A stretch of 64,000 nt of DNA from Comamonas granuli NBRC 101663 (GCF_000739995.1 NZ_BBJX01000014.1:53596-117595), one strand, 5' to 3'; counted from the stretch's first letter, positions 43,857-53,030 are shown. The notes: generated by a model from the letters alone, not told the origin. Made by a program: numbers and translations.

Positions 43857-43887
43857 CCAAGCCTGCGGGCGCATCCCGCAGGCTTGG
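43857..43887 (-). promoter_or_regulatory. Intercistronic 13-bp hairpin between sorA and sorB
   Basis: CCAAGCCTGCGGG (43857-43869), loop CGCAT, CCCGCAGGCTTGG (43875-43887) is a perfect stem. A T run follows only some 15-20 nt later on the minus strand, so it may act as a partial terminator or an mRNA-stabilising element that lowers sorB relative to sorA. Confidence 0.7.
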
Positions 43888-43920
43888 TGGTGAAAAATCA
43901 GGACAGGACGGAGGCCGGGC

Positions 43921-45135
43921 TCAGGCCACGGTCACGGTCACGGCATGGTCGGCCCAACTGGTGTTGTTGTAGCCGCTCTGGTTCTCGCCGCGCGTCTCGG
44001 GCTGCACATTGCCCTGCGCGTCGGTGGCGCGGCTGGCCAGCACATGCGTGCCCTTGGGCAACTGGGCCTGCAGCACGAACTGGCGCCAGGCGTACTTGCC
44101 CATGTCCGGGCCCACGAGGCGCGCGGCCTTCCAGGTCTTGCCGCCGTCGATGGAGACCTCCACGCCCTTGACGGCGTGCATGCCGCCGAAGGCCACGCCG
44201 TGGATCTGCACCGCGCCGGCGGCCTGGGGGCCATCCTCGGGCAGGGGGCTGTTGATCCAGGACTTGACACTCATCTCCTGCACCGAAGGCTGGCTCGGGT
44301 CGCCCTTGCTGCCGGGCGGCGAGATGCGGTAGCCGTGCGACATGATCTTGGCGTCGCTCTCCTGCGCCGTGAAGGCCAACTGCTTGATGTACTTGATGTT
44401 GTTCACGCCGGTGTAGCCCGGCACGATCAGGCGCAGCGGGCCGCCGTGGGCCAGCGGGATAGGCTCGCCGTTCATCTCCCAGGCCAGCAGCGCGTCCTGC
44501 AGGGCCTCGGCAGGCACCGAGCGCTCGACGATCACGCTCTTGGGGTCGATACCGGGCGGCAGCACCTCGCCGCCCGTGCCGGTCATGTACTTCATGCCGT
44601 CGGCCACGCCGCCCAGGGCCTTGACCACGTCGCGCACGGGCACGCCGCTCCAGACCACGCAGCCCGCGGCGCCCACGGTCCAGGGCGTGCCGCTGGGCTT
44701 GCTCGGGAATAAGCCGCGCCCGTTGCCCGAGCATTGCAGCACCATGGTCACGGTCTCCAGGCCCAGGGTCTTGAGCTCGCGCACGCTGATGCGGCGCGGC
44801 TGCTTGACGCCCTCGATCTGCACTTCCCAGGCGTCGCGGTCGGCGACGATGGACTCGGGCGGCGAAGGCAGGTTGTTGCGCACGTACAGCTGGTCGGTGG
44901 GCGTGATCACGCTGGTGCCGAAGGCGCTGCGCTTGGTCTCGATGGTCGTGGAGCTGTGCACGATGACGGCATCGGCCTTCTTCCAGCCGGCGTAGCCGGG
45001 CAGGGGCTTGGCGGCCGGCGCGGCGGCCTGGGCCAGGGCGCTCTGGTGGAAGCTGGCCAGGCCGGCGGCGGCCAGGGCGCTGGCGCTGCCCGTGAGCAGG
45101 CGGCGGCGCGGCAGTGAATGGGGCGTGGTAGGCAT
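43921..45135 (-). CDS. sorA: Sulfite dehydrogenase molybdenum subunit (SorA-like)
   Basis: The 404-residue periplasmic enzyme oxidises sulfite to sulfate. A Tat signal (SLPRRRLLTGSASALAAAGLAS, twin Arg at residues 10-11) precedes a sulfite-oxidase Moco domain. The molybdenum-binding cysteine is C135 (VLQCSGNGRG), and a C-terminal dimerisation domain follows (GVAFGGMHAVKGVEVSIDGGKTW). An AAGGAG site lies before the ATG. The genes run ECF sigma, anti-sigma, sorA, sorB on the minus strand, which matches known sulfite-detoxification loci. Confidence 0.93.
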   Translation of the reverse strand: MPTTPHSLPRRRLLTGSASALAAAGLASFHQSALAQAAAPAAKPLPGYAGWKKADAVIVHSSTTIETKRSAFGTSVITPTDQLYVRNNLPSPPESIVADRDAWEVQIEGVKQPRRISVRELKTLGLETVTMVLQCSGNGRGLFPSKPSGTPWTVGAAGCVVWSGVPVRDVVKALGGVADGMKYMTGTGGEVLPPGIDPKSVIVERSVPAEALQDALLAWEMNGEPIPLAHGGPLRLIVPGYTGVNNIKYIKQLAFTAQESDAKIMSHGYRISPPGSKGDPSQPSVQEMSVKSWINSPLPEDGPQAAGAVQIHGVAFGGMHAVKGVEVSIDGGKTWKAARLVGPDMGKYAWRQFVLQAQLPKGTHVLASRATDAQGNVQPETRGENQSGYNNTSWADHAVTVTVA

Positions 45136-45179
45136 GGGTGTCTCCTTGGTGGGCTTGTCAAAGGTTGAGGGAAAGTGTT

Positions 45180-45196
45180 GCTGGCGCGCTGCCAGC
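45180..45196 (-). other. Small hairpin between the anti-sigma gene and sorA
   Basis: GCTGGC (45180-45185), GCGCT loop, GCCAGC (45191-45196) lies in the 64-nt gap of the operon. No T tract follows. Confidence 0.4.
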
Positions 45197-45199
45197 GGT

Positions 45200-45784
45200 T
45201 CAGCGCGGCGTCTCGCTGCCGACCAGAGCCTTGCTGGCCACGGCCAGGGCCTGCTTCTTCTGCGCCACGAGCACCAGCGGGCGGCCCTCGCGCGAGTGCA
45301 CCACCTGCCAGTACATATTGGCCCACCAGCCGTGGTTGTCAGCCAGAGACAGGGGCTGCTCGAAGGCCAGCACGGTGACGATGCCGCCCTTCTCGAAGAA
45401 GGTGGTCAGGTGGTAGGCCTTGGTGCCGTCAATGTCGCAGGGGCGCATCAGCTGGGTGTAGCCCGGCAGGACCTTGCCGGGCTCCAGGTCCAGGTGGTGC
45501 GCGATCTCGGCCTCGGGCATGAAGCTGCCGCGCAGCGTGCGCTCGTAGTATTCGTGCTCGATCGCAGCGCGCACGATCTCGGGCGGGCGCATGGCGAACA
45601 CCGCCGAGGCCGCCGAGCCGCTGACCAGCAGCGCGGCCAGCACGCGGCGCACGCCGCGCCGCGCATGCCAGGGCGTGTGGCGCAGCAAATGGGCCGGCGG
45701 CTCGCCAGGCTCGAAGGCCAGGGCCAATTCGGCGCGGGCACGCAGATCGAATGCCGTTTCCTGCGGGGTATCTTGGGGCGTCAT
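45200..45784 (-). CDS. Probable anti-sigma factor (membrane-anchored)
   Basis: The 194-residue protein has a cytoplasmic N-terminal region (residues 1-45), one transmembrane helix (VRRVLAALLVSGSAASAVFAM, about 46-66) and a periplasmic tail. Its ATG overlaps the ECF sigma stop (ATGA, 45781-45784), the typical sigma/anti-sigma coupling. The periplasmic part has a single cysteine (MRPCDIDG) and no recognisable enzyme motif. It probably holds the ECF factor until sulfite or related stress is sensed. This role is inferred from gene order and topology. Confidence 0.8.
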   Translation of the reverse strand: MTPQDTPQETAFDLRARAELALAFEPGEPPAHLLRHTPWHARRGVRRVLAALLVSGSAASAVFAMRPPEIVRAAIEHEYYERTLRGSFMPEAEIAHHLDLEPGKVLPGYTQLMRPCDIDGTKAYHLTTFFEKGGIVTVLAFEQPLSLADNHGWWANMYWQVVHSREGRPLVLVAQKKQALAVASKALVGSETPR

Positions 45785-46305
45785 TTCTGGGCTTTTCGCA
45801 TGGGAATCACGCTGGCGGTGGCCGTTGGCGCGGGGCTGAGCGCCGCCTTGAGGGCCTCGCGCGCGCGCGCCAGGCGCGACAGCACCGTGCCGGGAGCGAT
45901 ATCCAGCGCCTCGGCCATCTGGGCCGTGGGCATGTCGTCGAAGTAGTACAGCACCAGCACTTCGCGGTGGATGGGCGCGATGCGGCCCAGGGCCTTGACC
46001 ACGTCAAGCTGGTCGTCGAGTGCCGAAGGCGGGGCCACCGTGTCCGGAGCCTGCTCGGTATAGACCAGGGGCTGGTCAGGGACCAGATGGCGCAGCGCAT
46101 GGCGGCGCATGATCTGGAACAGCCAGGCGCGCGCCAGGCGGGCATCGCGCAACTGGTTGCGGTAGCGCCAGGCGCTGGTGAAGCAGTCCTGCACCACGTC
46201 CTCGGCCAGCGCGCGCGAGCCCGTCAAGGCCCAGGCGCTGCGCAGCAGAAAACGGTAATGCTCGCGCACCCATTGGTTGTAGCGCGACTCGGCGGTTGGG
46301 ATCAT
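45781..46305 (-). CDS. ECF-type RNA polymerase sigma factor
   Basis: The 174-residue sigma-70-family protein has region 2 (YRFLLRSAWALTGSRALAEDVVQDCFTSAWRY; LARAWLFQIMRRHA) and region 4 (LGRIAPIHREVLVLYYFDDMPTAQMAEALDIAPGTVLSRLARAREALK, residues about 110-158). It lacks regions 1 and 3, as ECF factors do. Start 46305 (MIPTAESRYNQWV) is preferred to an ATG 15 nt upstream. Co-transcribed with its anti-sigma and sorAB, it probably activates sulfite oxidation and its own promoter. Confidence 0.92.
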   Translation of the reverse strand: MIPTAESRYNQWVREHYRFLLRSAWALTGSRALAEDVVQDCFTSAWRYRNQLRDARLARAWLFQIMRRHALRHLVPDQPLVYTEQAPDTVAPPSALDDQLDVVKALGRIAPIHREVLVLYYFDDMPTAQMAEALDIAPGTVLSRLARAREALKAALSPAPTATASVIPMRKAQK

Positions 46306-46342
46306 GTGGCTTAAGAGCATGGCCCCGCATCTTCCATTCCAT

Positions 46343-46376
46343 GGCGCATCCTAGTGAAAACCCTAGGTATTGCGCC
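46343..46376. promoter_or_regulatory. Nested dyad upstream of the ECF sigma operon
   Basis: Outer arms GGCGCA (46343-46348) and TGCGCC (46371-46376) enclose inner arms CCTAG (46350-46354) and CTAGG (46363-46367) around a TGAAAACC centre. It lies 38 bp before the ECF start and overlaps the likely promoter. It looks like a binding site for a dimeric regulator; the protein is unknown. Confidence 0.6.
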
Positions 46377-46497
46377 AAGGACTGGTGGGCGCGTGTCGCA
46401 GCGGTGCGGTATGGGCGCCGCGCTGGTGCGCTACAGAAACAACCCGCAATGCTCGGCGCTGCGGCAGCGTTCTCCTGCGGTATTGCGCCGCACGCAA

Positions 46498-46520
46498 CAA
46501 AAACGGCCCCGAGGGGCCGT
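46498..46520 (-). terminator. Rho-independent terminator of acnB
   Basis: On the minus strand ACGGCCCC (46520-46513) pairs with GGGGCCGT (46510-46503) and is followed by a run of T. It lies 28 nt downstream of the acnB stop. Confidence 0.88.
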
Positions 46521-46548
46521 TCTTGTTCGTTCACCGAGCAGGTGCCAC

Positions 46549-49140
46549 TCAGGCCGTGACGCCCTTGGCCACTTCGGCGTATTCCTCGATCTGGTCGAAG
46601 TTCATGTAGCGGTACACGCTGGCGGCATCCTTGTTGATGATGCCCATGGCCTCGTGGTACTCGGCCACCGTCGGGATCTTGCCCAGCTTGGAGCAGATGG
46701 CGGTCAGCTCGGCGCTGCCCAGGAACACGTTGGTGTTCTTGCCCAGGCGGTTGGGGAAGTTGCGCGTGGAGGTGGACATGACCGTGGCGCCCTCGTGCAC
46801 CTGCGCCTGGTTGCCCATGCACAGCGAGCAGCCCGGCATTTCGGTGCGTGCACCGGCGTTGCCGAAGGCGGCGTAGTGGCCTTCCTTCATCAGTTCGCTC
46901 TGGTCCATCTTGGTGGGCGGAGCGACCCACAGCTTGACGGGGATGTCACGCTGGGTGCCCAGCAGCTTGGCGGCGGCGCGGAAGTGGCCGATGTTGGTCA
47001 TGCACGAGCCGATGAAGGCCTCGTCGATCTTGGTGCCGGCCACTTCGGACAGGAACTTGGCGTCGTCGGGGTCGTTCGGGCAGCAGACGATGGGTTCCTT
47101 GATGTCGGCCAGGTCGATCTCGATCACGGCGGCGTATTCGGCGTCCTTGTCGGCTTCGAGCAGCTCGGGCTTGGCCAGCCAGGCTTCGACCTTCTCGATG
47201 CGGCGCTGCAGGGTCTTGGCGTCCTGATAGCCGTCGGCAATCATGTTCTTCATCAGCACGATGTTGGAGCGCAGGTACTCCTTGATCGGCTCGGGGTTGA
47301 GCTTGATCGTGCAGCCGGCGGCGGAGCGCTCGGCCGAGGCGTCGGACAGCTCGAACGCCTGCTCCACCTTCAGGTCGGGCAGACCTTCGATTTCCAGCAC
47401 GCGGCCCGAGAAGATGTTCTTCTTGCCGGCCTTGGCCACGGTCAGCAGGCCCTGCTTGATGGCGTACAGGGGGATGGCATGCACCAGGTCACGCAGCGTG
47501 ACGCCGGGCTGCATCTGGCCCTTGAAGCGCACCAGCACCGACTCGGGCATGTCCAGCGGCATCACGCCGGTGGCGGCGCCGAAGGCCACCAGGCCGGAGC
47601 CCGCGGGGAAGGAGATGCCGATGGGGAAGCGGGTGTGCGAGTCGCCGCCGGTGCCCACGGTGTCGGGCAGCAGCAGGCGGTTCAGCCAGGAGTGGATCAC
47701 GCCGTCACCGGGGCGCAGGGCCACGCCGCCGCGGTTGGAGATGAAGGCGGGCAGCTCGCGGTGCATCTTGGCATCCACGGGCTTGGGATAGGCGGCGGTG
47801 TGGCAGAAGGACTGCATCACCAGGTCGGCGGAAAAGCCCAGGCAGGCCAGGTCCTTCAGCTCGTCGCGGGTCATGGGGCCGGTGGTGTCTTGCGAACCCA
47901 CGGTGGTCATGCGCGGCTCGCAGTAGGTGCCCGGACGCACGCCCTGGCCTTCGGGCAGGCCGCAGGCACGGCCGACCATCTTCTGCGCCAGGGTGAAGCC
48001 CTTGCCGCTGTCCTTGGGTGCCTGGGGCAGGCGGAACACGGTGGATGCGCTCAAGCCCAGGAATTCGCGGGCCTTGGCGGTGAGGCTGCGGCCGATGATC
48101 AGGTTGATGCGGCCGCCGGCGCGCACTTCGTCCAGCAGCACCTGGCTCTTGAGCGCGAACTCGGCCACGGTCTCGCCGTTCTTCACGATCTTGCCGTCGT
48201 AGGGCAGCACGTCGATCACGTCACCCATTTCCAGCTTGGACACATCGACTTCGATGGGCAGAGAGCCGGAGTCTTCCTGCGTGTTGAAGAAGATGGGGGC
48301 AATCTTGCCGCCCAGGGTCACGCCGCCGAAACGCTTGTTCGGAACAAACGGGATGTCCTGGCCAGTGGCCCAGATCACGGAGTTGGTGGCGGACTTGCGG
48401 CTGGAGCCGGTGCCGACCACGTCACCCACGTAGGCCACGAGGTGGCCCTTCTTCTTGAGGTCTTCGATGAACTGGATGGGGCCGCGCTTGCCGTCTTCCT
48501 CGGGCTTGAAGGCAGCGTCCGGGCGCGTGTTCTTCAGCATCGCCAGGTAGTGCAGCGGAATGTCCGGGCGGCTCCAGGCGTCGGGCGCGGGCGACAGGTC
48601 GTCGGTATTGGTCTCACCGGGCACCTTGAACACCGTCACGGTGATCTTCTTCTCGACCTCGGGACGGCTGGTGAACCATTCGGCGTCGGCCCACGACTTC
48701 ATCACTTCCTGGGCCTTGGCGTTGCCCGCCTTGGCCTTGGCGGCGACGTCGTTGAAGAAGTCGAACATCAGCAGCGTCTTCTTCAGCGCCTCGGCGGCCA
48801 CGCCCGCCACGTCGGCGTCGTCGAGCAGCTCGATCAGCGGGTGCACGTTGTAGCCGCCCACCATGGTGCCCAGCAGCTCGGTGGCCTTGGCCTTGGAGAT
48901 CAGGCCGACCGTGAGGTCCCCGTGCGCCACGGCCGCCAGGAAGCTGGCCTTGACCTTGGCGGCATCGTCCACACCCGGGGGCACGCGGTGCGTCAGCAGG
49001 TCGAGCAGGAACTGCTCCTCGCCTGCGGGCGGGTTCTTGATCAGCTCGATCAGCTCGGCCACCTGCTTGGCATCCAGGGGCAGCGGGGGGATGCCCAGGG
49101 CGGCGCGCTCGGCGGCGTGGTCACGGTAGGCTTTCAACAT
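46549..49140 (-). CDS. acnB: Aconitate hydratase B
   Basis: The 863-residue [4Fe-4S] enzyme interconverts citrate and isocitrate in the TCA cycle. It has the AcnB-type N-terminal HEAT-like domain ([16 protein letters not shown]...), [12 protein letters not shown] in the swivel domain, and the cluster cysteines in [12 protein letters not shown] and [24 protein letters not shown] and [11 protein letters not shown] are further active-site blocks. Start 49140 has GGAG at good distance. It is the last gene of the mdh-CitE-like-MliC-like-acnB run and ends in a strong terminator. Confidence 0.97.
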   Translation of the reverse strand: MLKAYRDHAAERAALGIPPLPLDAKQVAELIELIKNPPAGEEQFLLDLLTHRVPPGVDDAAKVKASFLAAVAHGDLTVGLISKAKATELLGTMVGGYNVHPLIELLDDADVAGVAAEALKKTLLMFDFFNDVAAKAKAGNAKAQEVMKSWADAEWFTSRPEVEKKITVTVFKVPGETNTDDLSPAPDAWSRPDIPLHYLAMLKNTRPDAAFKPEEDGKRGPIQFIEDLKKKGHLVAYVGDVVGTGSSRKSATNSVIWATGQDIPFVPNKRFGGVTLGGKIAPIFFNTQEDSGSLPIEVDVSKLEMGDVIDVLPYDGKIVKNGETVAEFALKSQVLLDEVRAGGRINLIIGRSLTAKAREFLGLSASTVFRLPQAPKDSGKGFTLAQKMVGRACGLPEGQGVRPGTYCEPRMTTVGSQDTTGPMTRDELKDLACLGFSADLVMQSFCHTAAYPKPVDAKMHRELPAFISNRGGVALRPGDGVIHSWLNRLLLPDTVGTGGDSHTRFPIGISFPAGSGLVAFGAATGVMPLDMPESVLVRFKGQMQPGVTLRDLVHAIPLYAIKQGLLTVAKAGKKNIFSGRVLEIEGLPDLKVEQAFELSDASAERSAAGCTIKLNPEPIKEYLRSNIVLMKNMIADGYQDAKTLQRRIEKVEAWLAKPELLEADKDAEYAAVIEIDLADIKEPIVCCPNDPDDAKFLSEVAGTKIDEAFIGSCMTNIGHFRAAAKLLGTQRDIPVKLWVAPPTKMDQSELMKEGHYAAFGNAGARTEMPGCSLCMGNQAQVHEGATVMSTSTRNFPNRLGKNTNVFLGSAELTAICSKLGKIPTVAEYHEAMGIINKDAASVYRYMNFDQIEEYAEVAKGVTA

Positions 49141-49207
49141 GTTTTGCTTTCTCCGGTTGGGTCGTGGTTGTATCGGGGAACCTCAGCGGCCCGCCCCGCG
49201 CGCCCGC

Positions 49208-49819
49208 TCACTTGGGCGGTGGTGCGTCGAGCAGGTTCTGGGGCGGGGCCTTTTTCTGGGCCTCGGCCACCGCCACCTGTTCGGGGCCTTTGCACTCATC
49301 GGCCAGGCGCTGGCCGCGCTTCTGGTCCATGAGCATGGATTTGTTGGCAATCTGCAGCCACACGGCGCCCGCCTTGTGGTCTTCGAGGCGCACGGCGCCG
49401 GTGCTGGTGGTCACGGGCGCCATATGGAACTTGAAGCCCTTGCCTTCGAGGTGGAAGTGGCCGGGCTCCTGGGCATCGGCCGCCACGCGCACCGAGGCGC
49501 CGAGCTCACAGGCCATCTCACCCACGTACACGCGCTTGGCGATGTCGAGCTCCTCGGGGCCAAGGCTCGCGCGAGCGGTCGCCGCACCAGTGGCCGCGGC
49601 GGCCGTAGCAGCCGCAGCCGTCGCCTGGGCCGGCGTGCGGCGGGCTGTGGGCGCGGCTTTGGCCACGACGGTCTTGTTCGCGGCCTGGGGCGTGGCGCCC
49701 TTGGCCGCCTTGGACTTCACCGCGGCCTTGGGTGCGGTCTTGGCGGGGGCGTTTTCCGCCAGCGCCAAGCCGGGCAGGAGGGCGAGCACGGCAGCGGTGG
49801 CAAGCAGGGGTTTGATCAT
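49208..49819 (-). CDS. Exported protein with MliC-like C-terminal domain
   Basis: The 203-residue protein has a signal peptide (KPLLATAAVLALLPGLALA) and a long Ala/Lys/Thr-rich low-complexity linker (residues about 22-90). A compact domain follows (EMACELGASVRV...GHFHLEGKGF...VTTSTGAVRLEDHKAGAVW...LADEC). The two cysteines, the STGAVR turn and the AVWLQ strand follow the pattern of membrane-bound lysozyme inhibitors (MliC/PliC). This is my pattern reading and not certain. AGGAG precedes the ATG by 7 nt. Its place inside a TCA operon is unexpected. Confidence 0.65.
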   Translation of the reverse strand: MIKPLLATAAVLALLPGLALAENAPAKTAPKAAVKSKAAKGATPQAANKTVVAKAAPTARRTPAQATAAAATAAAATGAATARASLGPEELDIAKRVYVGEMACELGASVRVAADAQEPGHFHLEGKGFKFHMAPVTTSTGAVRLEDHKAGAVWLQIANKSMLMDQKRGQRLADECKGPEQVAVAEAQKKAPPQNLLDAPPPK

Positions 49820-49851
49820 GGCAGTCTCCTGGGTGGTCTTCAATGCCTGGA

Positions 49852-50913
49852 TCATACAAACCAGTGCTGCACCGCGTCCGGCAATGACCGTCCCGTGCGC
49901 TGGGCACGTTCGAGCACCTGCCAGTAGTACCGGTAGCTGGCACGGTCGTGCAGCACGCCTTCGACGCTGATGGGCGCCCATTGCGCCTGGCAGGCCGCGG
50001 CGACGATGCGGGCCGCCTGGAGCACCGCATCCCCGCTTGGCGAGAACGCCTCCAGGATGGGACGGATCTGCCCCGGATGGATGCTCCACATGCGCGTATA
50101 GCCCAGCTCATCGGCAGCACGACGCGCCGCCGCCTGCAGGGCCTGCGGGTTACCGAACTCGGTGACCACGCAATGCGAGGGCACCTTGCCATGGGCATGG
50201 CAGGCCGAGGCGATCTCCAGCTTGGCGCGCAGCACCAGAGGGTGGGTGAACTGCCCGTGCACGCCCATGGCAGCATCGGGAATCGCCCCCCCATGGGCCG
50301 AGACGAAATCCATGAGCCCGAAGCTCAGGCTTTGCACCCGGGGATGGGCGGCGATGTCGAACGCGCGGTGGACTGCGGCCGGCGACTCGATCAGCGCGTG
50401 CAGGGGCAGGTGGGTGGCGCCTGCGGCATCCAGCGCCCGGACGGCGTGCTCGATAGCGTGCACCGACTCCACCTTGGGCAGCATGAGGTGGCACAGGCGC
50501 TGGCCTGCCCGGCCGGCGATGGTGGCCACGTCCTGGGCGAAGGCCGGATGCTCCACCGGGTGCACGCGGGCCGCCACGCGCGCCCCAGGCGCCGCCTCGT
50601 GCAGGGCCAGGTCGGCAACCAGGGCGGCGTGCTCGGCTTCGGCGCCCACGGGGGCGCCGTCCTCACAGTCCAGCGTCACGTCGAACACGCAGGCGCCGAA
50701 CTCCTGCATCATCTCGGCCTGCAGTTGCAGGCTCTTGCGCATGCGCGCGGGCGCGCCGCTGTAGTGGTCACAGACCGGCAGCAGGCCTGCGGTCGCCTGG
50801 GCACCCAGCAGGACATCGCGCGGATGGAGGATGGCCCCCGCGCTTGTCGCTGCGTGTACGGCGCTGCCCCCCATGGGGGCCTGCGCACCTCGGGGCGTCC
50901 CGGCGTCGCTCAT
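49852..50913 (-). CDS. CitE/HpcH-like CoA-ester lyase or aldolase
   Basis: The 353-residue TIM-barrel protein belongs to the HpcH/HpaI-CitE family. FDVTLDCEDGAPVGAE carries a metal-binding acidic residue, HLMLPKVESVHAIEHAV and HALIESPAAVHRAFDIA the substrate/CoA loops, and SFGLMDFVSAHGG a conserved C-terminal strand. Known members split citryl-CoA or malyl-CoA, or hydrolyse malyl-CoA; the exact substrate is not determined. It starts 9 nt after the mdh stop, so the two are translated together. No citD or citF is present, so it is not citrate lyase. Confidence 0.85.
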   Translation of the reverse strand: MSDAGTPRGAQAPMGGSAVHAATSAGAILHPRDVLLGAQATAGLLPVCDHYSGAPARMRKSLQLQAEMMQEFGACVFDVTLDCEDGAPVGAEAEHAALVADLALHEAAPGARVAARVHPVEHPAFAQDVATIAGRAGQRLCHLMLPKVESVHAIEHAVRALDAAGATHLPLHALIESPAAVHRAFDIAAHPRVQSLSFGLMDFVSAHGGAIPDAAMGVHGQFTHPLVLRAKLEIASACHAHGKVPSHCVVTEFGNPQALQAAARRAADELGYTRMWSIHPGQIRPILEAFSPSGDAVLQAARIVAAACQAQWAPISVEGVLHDRASYRYYWQVLERAQRTGRSLPDAVQHWFV

Positions 50914-50922
50914 GGCGGCTGC

Positions 50923-51909
50923 TTACAGCAGGTGCTTGACGCCGTCCTTCTCGCCTTCGAGCTCGGCCAGGGTCTTGTTGATGCACTCTTGGCTGAAGGC
51001 GTCGATCGGCAGGCCTTCGACGATCTTGTACTCGCCGCCCTCGCAGGTGACGGGGTAGCCGAACATGACTTCCTTGGGAATGCCGTATTCGCCGTTGGAC
51101 GGGATGCCCATGGTGACCCACTTGCCGTTGGTGCCCAGGGCCCAGTCACGCATGTGGTCGATGGCGGCGTTGGCGGCCGAGGCGGCCGACGACAGGCCGC
51201 GGGCAGCGATGATGGCGGCGCCGCGCTTGCCCACGGTAGGCAGGAACACGTTGGCGTTCCAGTCGTGGTCGTTGATGGTGTCCTTGACGGACTTGCCGTT
51301 CACGGTGGCAAAACGGTAGTCGGCGTACATGGTGGGCGAGTGGTTGCCCCACACGGCCAGCTTCTCGATGTCGCCCACGGCGCAGCCGATCTTGGCGGCG
51401 ATCTGCGAGGCGGCGCGGTTATGGTCCAGGCGCAGCATGGCGGTGAAGTTCTTGGCCGGCAGGTCGGGGGCCGACTTCATGGCGATGTAGGCATTGGTGT
51501 TGGCGGGGTTGCCGACCACCAGCACCTTGACGTTGCGCGAAGCCACGGCGTTCAGGGCCTTGCCCTGGGCGGTGAAGATCTGGGCATTGGCGGCCAGCAG
51601 GTCGGCGCGCTCCATGCCGGGGCCGCGGGGACGGGCGCCGACCAGCAGGGCGTAGTCCGTGTCTTTGAAGGCGGTCATGGGGTCGCTGTGGGCCTCGATG
51701 CCGGCCAGCAGCGGGAAGGCGCAGTCTTCCAGTTCCATGATCACGCCCTTGAGCGCGTTCTGGGCTTTCTCGTCCGGGATCTCGAGCAATTGCAGGATGA
51801 CGGGTTGGTCCTTGCCCAGCATTTCGCCCGAGGCGATGCGGAACAGAAGGGCGTAGCCAATTTGACCTGCGGCGCCGGTGACGGCCACGCGGACGGGCTT
51901 TTTGCTCAT
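50923..51909 (-). CDS. mdh: Malate dehydrogenase
   Basis: The 328-residue NAD-dependent enzyme oxidises malate to oxaloacetate. It has the Rossmann motif [37 protein letters not shown] (mobile active-site loop with Arg), [18 protein letters not shown], and [15 protein letters not shown] followed by [13 protein letters not shown] with the catalytic histidine. This is the cytosolic/Thermus-type MDH used by many betaproteobacteria. Start 51909 ([16 protein letters not shown]) has GGAG upstream. It heads the minus-strand arm of the TCA cluster. Confidence 0.97.
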   Translation of the reverse strand: MSKKPVRVAVTGAAGQIGYALLFRIASGEMLGKDQPVILQLLEIPDEKAQNALKGVIMELEDCAFPLLAGIEAHSDPMTAFKDTDYALLVGARPRGPGMERADLLAANAQIFTAQGKALNAVASRNVKVLVVGNPANTNAYIAMKSAPDLPAKNFTAMLRLDHNRAASQIAAKIGCAVGDIEKLAVWGNHSPTMYADYRFATVNGKSVKDTINDHDWNANVFLPTVGKRGAAIIAARGLSSAASAANAAIDHMRDWALGTNGKWVTMGIPSNGEYGIPKEVMFGYPVTCEGGEYKIVEGLPIDAFSQECINKTLAELEGEKDGVKHLL

Positions 51910-52050
51910 GGTGGGAACTCCAGAAAGTGAGGAAACAGGTGAAGAGAGAGCGGAGAGCGGTGGCCACCTGCGCCTGTTACCAGCAGCATGCGCGCGCCGC
52001 AAACAGGGGAGGATTGTAGCTTTGCTGGCTGCTGCGCGTCAATTTGTCTT

Positions 52051-52069
52051 ATGTCTTATATAAGATATG
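52051..52069. promoter_or_regulatory. Candidate GntR operator between mdh and the GntR gene
   Basis: TCTTATATAAGA (52054-52065) is a perfect 12-bp palindrome preceded by a second half GTCTTAT at 52046-52052. AT-rich palindromes of this kind are typical GntR/HutC sites. It lies in the divergent promoter region and overlaps an alternative start codon of the GntR gene, which fits autoregulation and control of mdh. Confidence 0.7.
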
Positions 52070-52093
52070 ATCGACCCCGTAGAGCACACGACC

Positions 52094-52888
52094 ATGTCCT
52101 CCCTGTCCCCACCCCCCGCCGACCCCACGCCCGCGCCGCAGCCGCCCCAGGCCGGCATGGGCGCGCCGGCCTTCAGCCCGCTGTACCAGCAGATCAAGGG
52201 CCTGATCCTGCAAAGCCTGCAGGCGGGCGAGTGGAAACCGGGCGAGGCCATCCCCAGCGAGATGGAGCTGGCCGCGCGCTTTCGCGTGAGCCAGGGCACG
52301 GTGCGCAAGGCCATCGACGAGCTGGCGGCCGAGAACCTGGTGACGCGCCGCCAGGGCAAGGGCACCTTCGTGGCCACGCACGCCGAGCGCCATGTGCAGT
52401 ACCGCTTCCTCAAGCTCATGCCCGACACCGGCGACGCCAGCATCGAGGGGCCGGCACAGCGCCACATCATCGAATGCAAGCGCGTGCGCGCCAGCGCCGA
52501 CGTGGCGCGCGCCCTGGGGCTGCGCAGCGGCGACGCCGTGGTCCAGGTGCGCCGCATCCTGCTGTTCGCCGGTGTCCCTACCATCCTGGAGGACATCTGG
52601 CTGCCGGGCCAGGCCTTCAAGGGCCTGACGGCAGCCCAGATGGCGAACTACCCCGGGCCGACCTATGCCATGTTCGAGCTGGATTTCGGCGTGCGCATGG
52701 TGCGCGCGCAAGAGCGCATCCGCGCCGTGCTGCCCACCCCCGAGCAGGCGGACCTGCTGCGCGTGCCGCCCACCATGCCGCTGCTGAGCGTGGAGCGTGT
52801 GGCCTACACGTACAACGATGTTCCGATGGAGTTACGGCGCGGCATCTACCGCACGGACACCCACCATTACCACAACGATTTGAACTGA
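52094..52888 (+). CDS. GntR/HutC-family transcriptional regulator
   Basis: The 264-residue protein has a proline-rich lead, then a GntR winged helix (LYQQIKGLILQSLQAGEWKPGEAIPSE, ARFRVSQGTVRKAIDELAAENLVTRRQGKGTFV). A UTRA effector domain follows (RRILLFAGVPTILEDIWLPG; LSVERVAYTYNDVPMELRRGIYRTD). ATG 52067 is possible, but it would overlap the operator and lacks a ribosome site, so ATG 52094 is used. Its position between mdh and sdhC makes it the probable regulator of the TCA cluster. The ligand is unknown. Confidence 0.88.
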   Translation: MSSLSPPPADPTPAPQPPQAGMGAPAFSPLYQQIKGLILQSLQAGEWKPGEAIPSEMELAARFRVSQGTVRKAIDELAAENLVTRRQGKGTFVATHAERHVQYRFLKLMPDTGDASIEGPAQRHIIECKRVRASADVARALGLRSGDAVVQVRRILLFAGVPTILEDIWLPGQAFKGLTAAQMANYPGPTYAMFELDFGVRMVRAQERIRAVLPTPEQADLLRVPPTMPLLSVERVAYTYNDVPMELRRGIYRTDTHHYHNDLN

Positions 52889-53030
52889 CATCCAGCTTGC
52901 ATCTGGCCCCGATGTGGAAAAAAACACAAAATGCGGTCTGCATCAAACCCTGCATGCTGCATTGCAATAGAATTTTGTGTCCTTGCGTGCACAGAATTAC
53001 AAGGCAGTTACACCCACGAAAGCTCTAGCC
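52889..53030 (+). promoter_or_regulatory. sdh promoter region
   Basis: The 142-bp gap is AT-richer than its surroundings and should hold the sdhCDABE-gltA promoter. TAGAAT at 52968-52973 is a possible -10 without a clear -35. Direct CTGCAT repeats occur at 52938-52966. No palindrome matching the GntR site is seen here. Confidence 0.4.
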
